This document shows positions 56,107 through 64,000 of a DNA stretch of 64,000 bases, one piece after another; within the stretch, counting starts at the first letter, position 1, and every line of letters begins with the position of its first letter. Source of the DNA: Actinoplanes sp. KI2 (GTDB lineage Bacteria > Actinomycetota > Actinomycetes > Mycobacteriales > Micromonosporaceae); contig NZ_JAOSZE010000014.1 of assembly GCF_025630775.1 (NCBI RefSeq), positions 1-64,000 on the forward strand. The letters are read 5' to 3'. The notes under the pieces are model-generated. The model saw only the letters and a list, made by a program, of their open reading frames with translations. It did no database searches and was not told the origin of the DNA. Both the position numbers and the translations under genes were made by a program.

Positions 56107-56705
56107 TCCGGGTCGTGCTCAGCGAGCTGTACCGAACGCTGACCGTCCGGTCCGCCTGGCTGTCGATGACCTGCTACGCCACGCTCGGCATCGCGACCGG
56201 CTGGTTCAGCGAGGAATTCTGGGCGCTGTTCATCAGCATCGGCGCCTTCGCGGTCACCGCGGTCACCACCGCCCAGCACTATCAGCACCGCACCGCCGTA
56301 CTGCTCTTCCTCGGCCAGCCGCACCGCTTGGCCGTGCTGGCCGCGCAGTGCCTGGTCGGCGCGGTCCTGGCGGTCGTGACCGCGGCGGTCAGCGGGATCA
56401 TCGTGGTCGGCCAGGGCGACGGCGACGTCTTCTGGTACACGCTGACGGCCGTCCCCCTGATCGCGGTCTTCGGTGTCGCGAACGCCACCCTGGTCCGCCG
56501 CCCCACCTGGCTGTTCGCCGGCTGGGCGCTGTGGATGATCGCGGTCGAGGGCGTGATCGGCAAGTTCCAGAGCCGGCTCCCGCTGAGCAGCATGCTGATC
56601 GGCGCGTCCGGCAACGCCGCATACCTGCGGGCCTTCGCCATCTGGACCGCCCTCTTCCTGGCCGCCGCGGTGTGGTCGATCCGCCGCGATCTCTCCGGGA
56701 GCTGA
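56103..56705 (+). CDS. ABC-2 type permease (short)
   Basis: A 200-aa permease with six hydrophobic segments ('FWALFISIGAFAVTAVTTA', 'LAAQCLVGAVLAVVTAAVSG' and others) and the family mark 'HYQHRTAVLLFLGQPHR'. It is shorter than the usual ~250 aa but complete at the C-terminus. The GTG overlaps the preceding TGA (GTGA). It forms an exporter with the ATPase before it; the substrate is unknown. Confidence 0.85.
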   Translation: MIRVVLSELYRTLTVRSAWLSMTCYATLGIATGWFSEEFWALFISIGAFAVTAVTTAQHYQHRTAVLLFLGQPHRLAVLAAQCLVGAVLAVVTAAVSGIIVVGQGDGDVFWYTLTAVPLIAVFGVANATLVRRPTWLFAGWALWMIAVEGVIGKFQSRLPLSSMLIGASGNAAYLRAFAIWTALFLAAAVWSIRRDLSGS

Positions 56706-56742
56706 CGGGCGACCGCCTCGGCGACCCGCGGGCCTGATCAGA

Positions 56743-57822
56743 TCACGACCGGTACGGGTTGTAGGTGTACGCCTCGGGCGACGACGGCTTGCCGGACCAC
56801 GCGAAGTAGTCCCACACGAGGTAGGCCGGGTCGGTGGCGAGGGCGCCCGGGGCGGGCCGGTCATTGTGGTCGTCCCAGGCCCACGGCGGATTGGCCGAGT
56901 TGGTCTCGCACGAGGTCGCCGCCGCGCCCGCGCCGCACTTGGCGCCGTACGGGTTGCTGCTGTTGTCGCCGGCGAAGGCACTGGTCGTCGCGAACAACGA
57001 CGTGTTGGTGCGGCTGTCCCACATGCCGCCCGGCGCAAAGATGTCGATCAGCGTGTACTGGACGTCCCGGTCGTTGGCGCTCGACGGCGCCTCCGCGGTC
57101 GAGCCCGGGTAGTAGAGGACGCCGTCGCCGCTCCTGTACTGCGTCTGGAGTGCGTCGGAGGGCTTGCGACTCGCGCCGAACGACCACGCCGCGTGCGACT
57201 TGGACTGCTCCGCCGTCCAGGGACGCTGATGCTGCTCGGCGTCGTGCGGATCGGTCGTCGTGGTGAGCAGGCCGTCGATGTCCTCGGCGCCGCTCGAGAA
57301 GTCGCTGCCCGCCGGAACGTACGAATAGCAGTCCTTGTGCGCCACGGTGATGGCGGCCTCGAGCTTGCCGTACGCGGAGCCGTCGTTCTTGACCACGACC
57401 AGGACGCCCTCGGCGTCGTTCTCGTGCTCGCTCAGATCGGCCTCGTAGTCGCTGAGGGAGCCGTCCGACCAGTCGCGCGGGTGGAAGAACAGGTAGCTCA
57501 GGTAGGTGAAACCCGACGTCTGGACCACCGAGTAGTAGAGGTGCGCGGACAGCGCGTACCGCCCGGTGTTCTCCCAGTTGTTGCGACCGTTGAGATCGCC
57601 GTCGAAGTCGTACGAGGTCAGGTAGTCTGACTTCCCGGCCAGCGAGGTGTTGCCGGTGGTGTCGACGTCCTGGAAGTGCACCGGCGCCCACCAAGAGGCG
57701 AGGTCGGCGCGCTCGGCCGCGGCCGCGGGCGAAGCGCTCACGCCGATTGCCCCGGCGGCCGGGAGCAGGACGGTTACGAAGGCTGCGATCAGGGTCTTCA
57801 CTCGTACCGAGACTGTTGCCAC
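56743..57822 (-). CDS. Secreted protein of unknown function (NPP1/Vps62-like fold)
   Basis: A 359-aa secreted protein with a signal peptide cleaved near SASPAAAA. The mature part has 'WWAPVHFQDVD' at its start, a motif 'DLSEHENDAEGVLVVV' like the HEND/HRHDWE metal-binding segment of NPP1/Vps62-like proteins, and cysteines in 'KCGAGAAATSCE'. No catalytic residues are certain. The GTG at 57822 is chosen for the strong GGAGGA just before it. It stands alone between ABC and nitroreductase genes. Confidence 0.75.
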   Translation of the reverse strand: MATVSVRVKTLIAAFVTVLLPAAGAIGVSASPAAAAERADLASWWAPVHFQDVDTTGNTSLAGKSDYLTSYDFDGDLNGRNNWENTGRYALSAHLYYSVVQTSGFTYLSYLFFHPRDWSDGSLSDYEADLSEHENDAEGVLVVVKNDGSAYGKLEAAITVAHKDCYSYVPAGSDFSSGAEDIDGLLTTTTDPHDAEQHQRPWTAEQSKSHAAWSFGASRKPSDALQTQYRSGDGVLYYPGSTAEAPSSANDRDVQYTLIDIFAPGGMWDSRTNTSLFATTSAFAGDNSSNPYGAKCGAGAAATSCETNSANPPWAWDDHNDRPAPGALATDPAYLVWDYFAWSGKPSSPEAYTYNPYRS

Positions 57823-58091
57823 GGTTCCTCCGGAAGGCGGACGGCAGGGTACCGACAACGACGGCGATCCGCCGGCGCTGCCCGCACGCTACGGCCCCGG
57901 GGTCCGATGTGGATGAAGAAGAGGTAAACGACGGACATCGATGCGCTTTCGCCGCCACCCGCACGGCGAGAAAGGGCAGCGAACCTCGGTGACCGTGGAG
58001 TTGGTGCCGGATGGCACCAGGCGCAGGATGAACTGAGCAGGCGGCGCCATCGGCCGCCACTGAACGAACGACCAGGGAAGGGGCAACTCTC

Positions 58092-59060
58092 GTGACCGCC
58101 GACACCGACCGCCGCCAGGCGTTGCTGCAGGCCGCGGAGGCCGCCCGGTACGCACCATCCGTCCACAACACCCAACCCTGGACCTGGACCGTTTACCCGG
58201 ACCGACTCGAGCTGAACGCCGCCGTCGAACGGCAGCTGACCGTCCAGGACCCGGACGCCCACATGCTGTTGCTCAGCTGCGGCACCGCCCTGCACCACGC
58301 CCAGATCGCCCTGGACGCCGCCGGCTGGCAGTACCGCGTCCACCGGCCCGCCGGTACGCCGCTCGCCGTGATCTATCCGGAGCGGCACGTCGGCGCCCAC
58401 CTGGAAGCGTTGCGCAGATTCGAGCAGCTACGAGTCCGGCACACCGACCGCCGCACCGTCAACGACTCCCCGCTGCCTGCCGCCGCGCTCGACACCCTGG
58501 TCGCCGCGGCCGAGTCCGCCGGGGCCCGGCTGCACGTCCTGCGCCGCGACCAGATCATCGACCTCGCGGTCATCGTGGAACATGCGCAGCAGACCGAAAG
58601 CAGCGACGAGCGGCTGCGGCGGGAAACCGCCGAGTGGGTCGGCGGCGACCGCGCCGAGGGCAGCGGCATCCCCGCCGCCAACCTGCCGGCCGAACCGCCG
58701 CTGACGACCGTCGCCGAACGCGATTTCGGCACCGCCGGCACCCTGCCCGCGGGCGCCGGCCACGACGCCGGCGCCACCTACGCCGTCCTCTACGGCACCG
58801 GCGACGAACCCGTCGACTGGTTACGCGCCGGGGAAGCCCTCAATGCGCTGTGGCTGGAAACCACCGAACACGGCGCCACCGTGCTGCCGCTGAGCGGTCC
58901 GACCGAGGTGCCATACACCCGCAGTGAACTGCGCCGCATCATCGGCGGCGTGGGCGAACCGTACCTGGTGGTACGACTGGGCATGCTCGATCCCGTCCAC
59001 CACGGCCCGGCGAGCACGCCCCGCCTGCCGGTCGACCAGGTGATCGAGGAGCGGGATTGA
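58092..59060 (+). CDS. Acg-family flavin nitroreductase-like protein
   Basis: A 322-aa protein of the Acg family (nitroreductase fold with FMN-binding residues). It has the start ARYAPSVHNTQPW (flavin-binding 'SxxN.QPW'), 'HHAQIALDAAGWQYRVHRPAG', 'RFEQLRVRHTDRRTV' and the C-terminal 'YLVVRLGMLDP'. Acg proteins lack full nitroreductase activity in mycobacteria and are linked to hypoxia/nitrosative stress. A second copy lies convergent just downstream. An inverted repeat GGTGCC-GGAT-GGCACC lies 74 bp upstream (58003-58018) and could be an operator. Confidence 0.9.
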   Translation: MTADTDRRQALLQAAEAARYAPSVHNTQPWTWTVYPDRLELNAAVERQLTVQDPDAHMLLLSCGTALHHAQIALDAAGWQYRVHRPAGTPLAVIYPERHVGAHLEALRRFEQLRVRHTDRRTVNDSPLPAAALDTLVAAAESAGARLHVLRRDQIIDLAVIVEHAQQTESSDERLRRETAEWVGGDRAEGSGIPAANLPAEPPLTTVAERDFGTAGTLPAGAGHDAGATYAVLYGTGDEPVDWLRAGEALNALWLETTEHGATVLPLSGPTEVPYTRSELRRIIGGVGEPYLVVRLGMLDPVHHGPASTPRLPVDQVIEERD

Positions 59061-59087
59061 GACCCTGACGCCGGCCCGCTGGGCCAG

Positions 59088-60080
59088 TCAAGGCCGCTCG
59101 GCTGATCGGTCGGTGAGCAGGACCTCGTCGAGCGGACGTCGCGGGGTGGCCGCGGCCGGCCGCCCGTAGCCCACCCGGAGGATCACCTGCGCCCAGACCC
59201 CGTGACCGGTGTCGGTGAGCAGGTCGCGGATGGCGGGCACCTCGACCGGTTGGCTGATCGGCGTGGTGGCCAGGCCGAGCGAGGTCGCGGTGAGCAGGGT
59301 GCGTTGAAGCGCCTGGCCGGCACGTACCCAATCGTTGGGGGTGTCGCCCCGGGTGGCCAGCACCATGATGGTCGGGTACGGCTCGAACTCCTCGGAGGGC
59401 CGGCTCAGCCGGGGCTGCATCAGCCCGAAGTCGCGCAGCGGCAGCGATTCCAGAGCGTCCCACGGACCGATGGCCGACGGCGGGATGCCGTCGCGGCGCC
59501 CGGTTGCCGGGGCCGTCCACCGGGTGAGCTCGGCCCGGTAGCCGCCCTTGGCCCGCAGCCTCCTGTCCGCCGACTGGGAGAGGTTGATGATCGCGTTGCG
59601 AGTCACCGCGCCGGCCACACTGAGCACGGCTTGTTCCCGCCGCGCGGCCCCCACCAGCTTCTCCACGTCGTCGGCGGGCACGACCGACCGCGCGAACGGC
59701 CAACGGTTGGTGTGCCGGCGCGGAATCGCGGCCACGAGCGCCTCGACCGCCGGCGTCGGGGCGGTCTGCTCGCCGGCCGTCACCGTCGCCACCAGGTTGG
59801 GTTCGGCCGGATCGGGAAGGATTTCCGTACGCGGGACGTAGCCCGCGCCGTGCAGCGCAAGCCGCAGGGTGAACAGCGCCGCGCCGACACTGATGAACAG
59901 TTCACGGCCGTACGGGTCGAGCACGTCCAGACGCCGGCTGGGATCGGCGTACAGCTGAATCGAGCGGTCCCACAGCCGGAACAACCACGGCTGACTGTTG
60001 TGCAACGACGGAGCCGCGGTGGCCGAACGCACGCCGTCCGTCAAGACGCCACGCAGGGGAGAGGAGGCGGTCCGGCCCAT
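59088..60080 (-). CDS. Acg-family flavin nitroreductase-like protein
   Basis: A 330-aa second Acg-type protein with the same 'ATAAPSLHNSQPWLFRLWD' start, 'RELFISVGAALFTLRLALHGAGY', 'IPRRHTNRWPFARS' and 'QVILRVGYGRPAA' end. It is clearly a divergent paralogue of the gene 27 bp away on the opposite strand. Two copies of CCGATGGACC (60129 and 60151, 22 bp apart) lie ~50-80 bp upstream and may be control sites. The duplicate pair suggests a stress or hypoxia role, but the substrate is unknown. Confidence 0.9.
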   Translation of the reverse strand: MGRTASSPLRGVLTDGVRSATAAPSLHNSQPWLFRLWDRSIQLYADPSRRLDVLDPYGRELFISVGAALFTLRLALHGAGYVPRTEILPDPAEPNLVATVTAGEQTAPTPAVEALVAAIPRRHTNRWPFARSVVPADDVEKLVGAARREQAVLSVAGAVTRNAIINLSQSADRRLRAKGGYRAELTRWTAPATGRRDGIPPSAIGPWDALESLPLRDFGLMQPRLSRPSEEFEPYPTIMVLATRGDTPNDWVRAGQALQRTLLTATSLGLATTPISQPVEVPAIRDLLTDTGHGVWAQVILRVGYGRPAAATPRRPLDEVLLTDRSAERP

Positions 60081-60193
60081 GGTCCCCTCCGATCAGTCAG
60101 CCGGTAGCACTACCTCCACCACACCGCACCGATGGACCGCCGAAGTAGGGCCGATGGACCCGAGGAAGGTCAGAAGGCGCCCGCCGCTCCGAA

Positions 60194-60811
60194 CTACCGC
60201 TGGTGGAACGAGGTGCACTGCGGCGGCGCGGTGGGCTCGCCCTCCTGGGCCAAGAACTGGTTGACCTCGGTGGTCGTGTGGAACGCGGTGAACCTCGGCC
60301 CGACCGTCAGGTCGACGACGTCGTCATGGCGGGACGGGTCGAAGATCATCGTGACAACACCCGGGAAGTACGCTCGCAGCAGCGTCGCGTTGCCGATCGC
60401 CGCGGGTCCGTACCGCAGGACGACGTCGCCTTGGCGGTTGCCGGCTTCCTGAGAAGAGCCGGTCGTCACGGTGAACCGGCGATTGCGCAGCCCGGTCAGC
60501 GCCTTGTCCGCCATTCCCGCGGCTGCCCCGCCGTCGATCACCCGGACCTTGACCTGGGCCGGATCGTCCGGCAGCGAAAGTGTGCAGGTCAGCCCCTTGT
60601 CCAGGGGCGTCACCGCCGGCTGATGCGTCCCGGTGTGCGTGGCGGCGAACCCGCCCCCGGCCGCCACGACGGCGACCGCCGCGGCCACCGCCATCCGCTG
60701 CCGCCACGCCCGGCGACGCCCCCGCGCCCGCACGGCGGCGGCCGGCAGCACCTTCACCTGCCGAGCCTCGGCTTCGAGCTCTCGAAGCCGGTCACGAAGC
60801 GGAGTTGACAC
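60194..60811 (-). CDS. Membrane protein with LytR_C domain, partner of the sigma factor
   Basis: A 205-aa bitopic protein: a ~40-residue basic cytoplasmic start, one membrane helix (RMAVAAAVAVVAAGGGFAA) and an extracytoplasmic LytR C-terminal-type domain (VKVRVIDGGAAAGMADKALTG, 'GDVVLRYGPAAIGNATLL', 'DLTVGPRF'). The LytR_C fold normally follows LCP domains; here it stands alone. The gene overlaps the preceding sigma factor gene by 20 bp, as is usual for sigma/anti-sigma pairs, so it is a plausible anti-sigma factor of unusual type. Confidence 0.75.
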   Translation of the reverse strand: MSTPLRDRLRELEAEARQVKVLPAAAVRARGRRRAWRQRMAVAAAVAVVAAGGGFAATHTGTHQPAVTPLDKGLTCTLSLPDDPAQVKVRVIDGGAAAGMADKALTGLRNRRFTVTTGSSQEAGNRQGDVVLRYGPAAIGNATLLRAYFPGVVTMIFDPSRHDDVVDLTVGPRFTAFHTTTEVNQFLAQEGEPTAPPQCTSFHQR

Positions 60812-61304
60812 TGCTGACCTCCTTGTCCTCGAGCAGCCCGGCGAGCGTGCTCCGCGCGCGGGAAAGCTGCGCCTTGACCGTCCCCACCGGCGCGCCCACG
60901 CTCTCCGCGATGTCGCCGACCGGCATGTCGAACAGGTAATAAAGCGCGACGACTCGTCGCTGCGCCCGCGGCAACCGCTGCAACGCCCCGACCACCGCCA
61001 CCCGATCCGGCGATGGACTCGCGCTCGCCTCCTCCGGCGGCCCGAGCCGCGCCAGGGCCGCGAGCCGGCGCTTCACACCTCGCCACCGATTCACCGTCAG
61101 CCGCCAGGCCACCTTCCGCACCCAGGCCTCGGGGTCGTCATAACCGCTCACCCGCGCCCAGTGCTGCCACGCCCGGGCAAAGGCCTCCTGCGCGATGTCC
61201 TGCGCCTCGGCCCTATCCCCGCACGCGGCATACACATAGAGCACGACCCGATGAACCGCCGCGACATAGAAGGCGTCGAAGTCCGCACTCCCGCTACCGG
61301 TCAT
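60792..61304 (-). CDS. ECF sigma factor (SigE-like family)
   Basis: A 170-aa ECF sigma factor. Region 2 has FDAFYVAAVHRVVLYVYAA, 'AEAQDIAQEAFARAWQHWARV' and 'WVRKVAWRLTVNRWRGVKRR'. Region 4 has 'LQRLPRAQRRVVALYYLFDM', 'VGDIAESVGAPVGTVKAQLSRARSTL'. It directs RNA polymerase to a specialised set of promoters. The ATG at 61304 is family-typical. It is coupled to the downstream membrane gene, which probably controls it. Confidence 0.9.
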   Translation of the reverse strand: MTGSGSADFDAFYVAAVHRVVLYVYAACGDRAEAQDIAQEAFARAWQHWARVSGYDDPEAWVRKVAWRLTVNRWRGVKRRLAALARLGPPEEASASPSPDRVAVVGALQRLPRAQRRVVALYYLFDMPVGDIAESVGAPVGTVKAQLSRARSTLAGLLEDKEVSSVNSAS

Positions 61305-61443
61305 GTCCCCCGCTCCCGCTCGCTCCCCACCTCCGAAACACCCCGCTGCGCCCCTTCAGGTTGCATCGACTTCGACGGAGATTTCTTGCCGCCATGGCGG
61401 CCGGCAGGGGCTCGGCCCGGCTCGCCGGGGAGGTGCTCACCGC

Positions 61444-61908
61444 TTACTCGGCCGAGCCGCTCCAGCGGGCGATGTCCTGGTCGGTCACCGGGGACGGCTC
61501 CTCGGCCGGCTGGGTAACCCGGAGATGGTTGCCGAACGGGTCACGGAAGGCGCAGTCGATGCCGTAGGGCTGCACCTCGACGCCCTGGGTGAACTCCACG
61601 CCCTGAGCCTTGAGCGTGTCATAAACGTGCTGGCAGTCGTCGGTGGTGAGGATCGCCGCCGCGCCGAGGGCACCCTTGGTGACCAGGTCGCGCACCTGCG
61701 CGCCGGTCTCCGCGCTCATTGCCGGTGGCCCAGGCACCTCCAGCAGCAACTGCCGGCCCGGATCGGACGGGAGCGAGATGGTCAGCCAGCGCATAAAACC
61801 CATGTCGACGTCGTCGTCGATTTTGAAGCCGAGCTTGCCGACGTAAAAATCCAGAGCCTCGTTCTGATCGAGTACCCACACCGTGGTGATCGTGATCGCC
61901 TTGAACAT
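61444..61908 (-). CDS. VOC-family (glyoxalase/dioxygenase-like) protein
   Basis: A 154-aa VOC protein. It begins ITITTVWVLDQNEALDFYVG ('fYv.kLGF' motif), has 'RWLTISLPSDPGRQLLLEVP', 'DCQHVYDTLKAQGVEFTQG' and a final 'YGIDCAFRDPFGNHLRVTQP'. Such proteins form metal-binding domains that act as dioxygenases, isomerases or resistance proteins. GTGAGG lies before its ATG. It is 4 bp downstream of the AraC gene. Confidence 0.85.
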   Translation of the reverse strand: MFKAITITTVWVLDQNEALDFYVGKLGFKIDDDVDMGFMRWLTISLPSDPGRQLLLEVPGPPAMSAETGAQVRDLVTKGALGAAAILTTDDCQHVYDTLKAQGVEFTQGVEVQPYGIDCAFRDPFGNHLRVTQPAEEPSPVTDQDIARWSGSAE

Positions 61909-61912
61909 GACC

Positions 61913-62365
61913 TCACGGTACGGGCGCTTCAGGGCCGGGTGCTTCGCCAAAACTGACCGGTCGCAGCCAGGTTTTCACGAAGCACACCGGCGCGTTGGCG
62001 ACCAGCCCTCGATCGCGGTACTGCGACGGTGACACCCCGACGACTGCCCGAAACGCCCGGCTGAACGCTCCGAGGCTCTCGAATCCGACCTGAAGCCCGA
62101 CCTCGGTCACCGAGCTGGCCGGGTCGCGCAGCGATGCCATGGCCCGTTCGATGCGACGGCGCTGCAGATAGCGGTGCGGGGTCTCGCCGAACGTCTTGCG
62201 GAAGGTACGGCTGAAATACCCCTCGGACATGTGCGCCAGCTCGGCGAGCGCGGCCAGGTCGAGCCGGTCGGCGAAGTCACGGTCCATCGCGTCGCGCGCG
62301 CGAAGCAGCCGCCTGTTCTGATCCTCGGTTGGCGACCAGCCCGTTCCAGGCACGCCGCCGATCAT
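61913..62365 (-). CDS. AraC-family regulator (short, HTH only)
   Basis: A 150-aa regulator that is mostly the AraC HTH domain: 'LDLAALAELAHMSEGYFSRTFRKTFGETPHRYLQRRRIERAM' (first HTH) and 'VTEVGLQVGFESLGAFSRAFRAVVGVSPSQYR' (second). There is no clear sensory domain. The ATG at 62365 is used. The gene ends 4 bp before the VOC start, and the two probably share an mRNA. Confidence 0.85.
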   Translation of the reverse strand: MIGGVPGTGWSPTEDQNRRLLRARDAMDRDFADRLDLAALAELAHMSEGYFSRTFRKTFGETPHRYLQRRRIERAMASLRDPASSVTEVGLQVGFESLGAFSRAFRAVVGVSPSQYRDRGLVANAPVCFVKTWLRPVSFGEAPGPEAPVP

Positions 62366-62367
62366 AT

Positions 62368-62751
62368 CTACTCGAAGTTGATCTGGGCGCCGTCCCACGT
62401 CGACAGGCAGAAGGGGTGGCCCGCCGGGTCGGCGTAAACGAAACAGTGGTCAGAGTTCGGCTGGAAGTCGAAGCGAGTGGCGCCGGCGGCGATGACCCGC
62501 GCCTCGGTTGCCGCGAGGTCGTCGACGAAGAATTCGAGGTGCATCTGCATCGGTACGGCGCTTCCCGGCCACACCGGTGGACGGAAGTCGTCGACCTGCT
62601 GGAAGCCGATATCCGCGTGGGGTCCGGTGACCCTCGCCCAGTGCGAGTCCCCCTTCGCCACGCCGCCCGTTATCGCGGCGTAGAACCTGGCCAGCACGAT
62701 GGCGTCCGGCGCGTTGACCGTGACGCCGCTGAGCCTGATCGTGTCGGACAT
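62368..62751 (-). CDS. VOC-family protein
   Basis: A 127-aa VOC protein of the glyoxalase-like subgroup. Seen are 'GVTVNAPDAIVLARFYAAITG', 'ADIGFQQVDDFRPPVWPG', 'VPMQMHLEFFVDDLAATEARV' and 'DHCFVYADPAGHPFCLS'. The HLEF histidine/glutamate pair fits metal binding. The ATG overlaps the SRPBCC stop (ATGA), so this is the third gene of a leftward operon ArsR-SRPBCC-VOC, with the AraC and VOC genes following close behind. Confidence 0.88.
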   Translation of the reverse strand: MSDTIRLSGVTVNAPDAIVLARFYAAITGGVAKGDSHWARVTGPHADIGFQQVDDFRPPVWPGSAVPMQMHLEFFVDDLAATEARVIAAGATRFDFQPNSDHCFVYADPAGHPFCLSTWDGAQINFE

Positions 62752-63275
62752 CAGTAGAGCCCTCTCTGCTGGTAGGTCGGCGTCAGCTCGGTCCAGCGCG
62801 CATGCCAGGTCGGCTCCGGAGTCTGTTCGGTCCAGGGCTCGGGGCCGGCCGCCGCGTCGCCCACGAGCGACCGCGCGAGATCCTCGAGGTGGGCCTGCCA
62901 CCCGGCGCCGTAGAAGTGGAGGCTTTCCCGTGGCAGGCCGCGCTCCTCGACGATCAGGCGCGTCGCGGAGCCTTCCTCGCTCAGCCATGCCTCGATCTGG
63001 CCCTCGTCCTCGGTGCCCGGCTCCGTGGTGAGCAGCAGGTGGTGGGGCCTCTCGCACACGTCAATCCGCCCAGAACCGCTCCAGGTGCTGGTGAAGACGG
63101 CGTGGACAGAGCCACCAGCCCGCAGGTCGCCGGAGACCTTGGCGATCCAGCGGGCGAGCCTTTCCGGATTCGTGCACGCCTCCCACAGGTCGTCGATGTC
63201 GGTGTCATAGACGTCCTCGACGCGCACCGCACCGCGCTTTCCGTCGAGCGACCGCATAGTTCCGACGATCTTCAC
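62751..63275 (-). CDS. SRPBCC (AHSA1-like) protein
   Basis: A 174-aa SRPBCC domain: 'VEDVYDTDIDDLWEACTNPERLARWIAKV' is the diagnostic opening, followed by 'GGSVHAVFTSTWSGSGRIDV' and a C-terminal helix 'GAGWQAHLEDLARSL'. It has the same class of ligand-binding fold as the protein encoded at the left end of this window. The GTG overlaps the ArsR stop. ArsR plus AHSA1 is a common pair. Confidence 0.88.
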   Translation of the reverse strand: MKIVGTMRSLDGKRGAVRVEDVYDTDIDDLWEACTNPERLARWIAKVSGDLRAGGSVHAVFTSTWSGSGRIDVCERPHHLLLTTEPGTEDEGQIEAWLSEEGSATRLIVEERGLPRESLHFYGAGWQAHLEDLARSLVGDAAAGPEPWTEQTPEPTWHARWTELTPTYQQRGLY

Positions 63276-63589
63276 TTCCGCTCCTTCTTTCCTCGGGCGA
63301 TTTCCGTGTGCAGGGCGTCGAATCGGTTCTGCCAGAGCGCTCGGTACGGCTCCAGCCACTGGTCCAACTCGGCCAGCGCCTCTGGCCGGAGGGTGTAGAT
63401 GCGGCGTTGCGCGTCTTGACGGACGTCGACCAGCCCGACCTCCCGCAGCACCCGTAGGTGCCGGGACACCCCCGGGCGGGCGATCGGAAGCGCCGCCGCA
63501 AGCTCGCCGGCCGTCGTCGGACGCCGGCGAAGGATCTCGAGCACCGTGCGCCGGCTCGGGTCGGCCAGCGCCTGCAATACCTCATCCAT
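63272..63589 (-). CDS. ArsR-family regulator
   Basis: A 105-aa winged-helix regulator of the SmtB/ArsR type that usually precedes AHSA1 genes. It shows 'LQALADPSRRTVLEILRRRP', the HTH 'TTAGELAAALPIARPGVSRHLRVL' and the wing 'GLVDVRQDAQRRIYTL'. No metal-binding cysteines are seen. The ATG at 63589 gives the usual length. It heads the leftward operon. Confidence 0.9.
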   Translation of the reverse strand: MDEVLQALADPSRRTVLEILRRRPTTAGELAAALPIARPGVSRHLRVLREVGLVDVRQDAQRRIYTLRPEALAELDQWLEPYRALWQNRFDALHTEIARGKKERK

Positions 63590-63730
63590 ATGCGCACGAC
63601 TGTAACCGATGTGGTACGTAACAGCAAGGGTACATAGGTGCGCCGGCTCAATCCCACCTTGCAGACCTTCAGGCGGCGAACGACAGCGCCATCCCGCGGC
63701 GCCGCACCCCAACGCGGCCGGACGGCTTAG

Positions 63731-64000
63731 TCACACATCGCGCCAGTTCGGCGCGAGGATCGCGACCGCGGCGGCCGCCACGGCCCAAGCGGCGAACACC
63801 GCCCAGGCGCCCACGTTCGTCGTCGGGATTCCGTTCATCGGGCCGGCGAGTTGTTCGGCTGACAGGTGGTACCACGCGCTGTGCGGTAGTGACCGCTTGA
63901 TCGCCGCCGACCAGGCCTGCTTGGAAACGAACAACAATGGCAGCAGGAGGAGAACGACCACGGTACCGACGATGCTGCTCGCGCTGTGCCGTACCACGCT
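63731..64000 (-). CDS. ABC-2 type permease, C-terminal part (cut by window edge)
   Basis: Ninety residues of the 3' end of a membrane protein, with its beginning beyond the window. Hydrophobic segments are IVGTVVVLLLLPLLFVS and 'GAWAVFAAWAVAAAAVAILA', joined by 'PHSAWYHLSAEQLAGPMNG'. This matches the C-terminal half of actinobacterial ABC-2 permeases. The stop is at 63731. Confidence 0.65.
   Translation of the reverse strand, partial: SVVRHSASSIVGTVVVLLLLPLLFVSKQAWSAAIKRSLPHSAWYHLSAEQLAGPMNGIPTTNVGAWAVFAAWAVAAAAVAILAPNWRDV

Overview
The window is high-GC actinobacterial DNA and most resembles the family Micromonosporaceae (Actinoplanes or a relative). The grounds are the codon bias, AfsR/SARP and FxSxx-COOH style proteins, an MptB/GT87/LCP glycopolymer operon, a type IV pilus operon in a Gram-positive, and promoter-like sites that match the FliA/WhiG sigma class of motile, zoospore-forming actinomycetes. 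This assignment is inference from gene content; no rRNA gene or species marker is present.

Layout. 1-7 kb: a prim-pol protein, an SRPBCC protein, a GAF-GAF-SpoIIE phosphatase, then a leftward three-gene operon built around a RecB/Cas4-like nuclease with a four-cysteine Fe-S signature. 7-14 kb: DUF427, two small leftward genes, an FxsA-like RiPP precursor (C-terminus FNSAL) abutting an HExxH peptide-modification protein, a GGDEF-EAL protein, and an FxsT-like NTPase/TPR protein with a degenerate P-loop. 14-24 kb: MFS transporter, GlxA-type regulator, and the pilus cluster pilB-pilT-pilC-pilA-pilD-pilM-pilN-pilO. 24-34 kb: beta-propeller membrane protein, GntR regulator, LLM oxidoreductase, stand-alone receiver protein, small regulators, a translationally coupled mptB-like/GT87/LCP operon, MTA phosphorylase, YqgE. 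34-43 kb: tRNA-Ala(GGC) followed by a hairpin repeat array, a TetR/thiolase divergent pair around a 35-bp palindrome, cold-shock protein, an XRE-NB-ARC-TPR regulator, a sugar kinase, YciI-like and GNAT proteins. 43-48 kb: a small type VII secretion (ESX-like) operon, membrane and secreted proteins, peptidase E. 48-57 kb: zinc formaldehyde dehydrogenase, two ABC exporters, a SARP-NB-ARC regulator. 57-64 kb: secreted protein, two Acg-type nitroreductases, an ECF sigma factor with its membrane partner, two runs of leftward stress-type genes (VOC, AraC, SRPBCC, ArsR) and the 3' end of an ABC permease cut by the window edge.

Main observations. (1) Sites of the form [C/G/T]TCA-N16-[G/A/T]CCGA[A/T], all with a 16-bp spacer, precede pilT, pilA, the GGDEF-EAL gene and the receiver gene, with a poorer one at pilB. 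This suggests one FliA/WhiG-type regulon linking pili and c-di-GMP. (2) The nuclease operon has no partner I recognise, and one of its gene junctions is tandemly duplicated four times. (3) An FxSxx-COOH precursor sits beside an HExxH enzyme with no radical-SAM partner in the window. (4) Several unrelated short tandem-repeat arrays lie exactly on gene boundaries and include start codons, stop codons or Shine-Dalgarno sequences.
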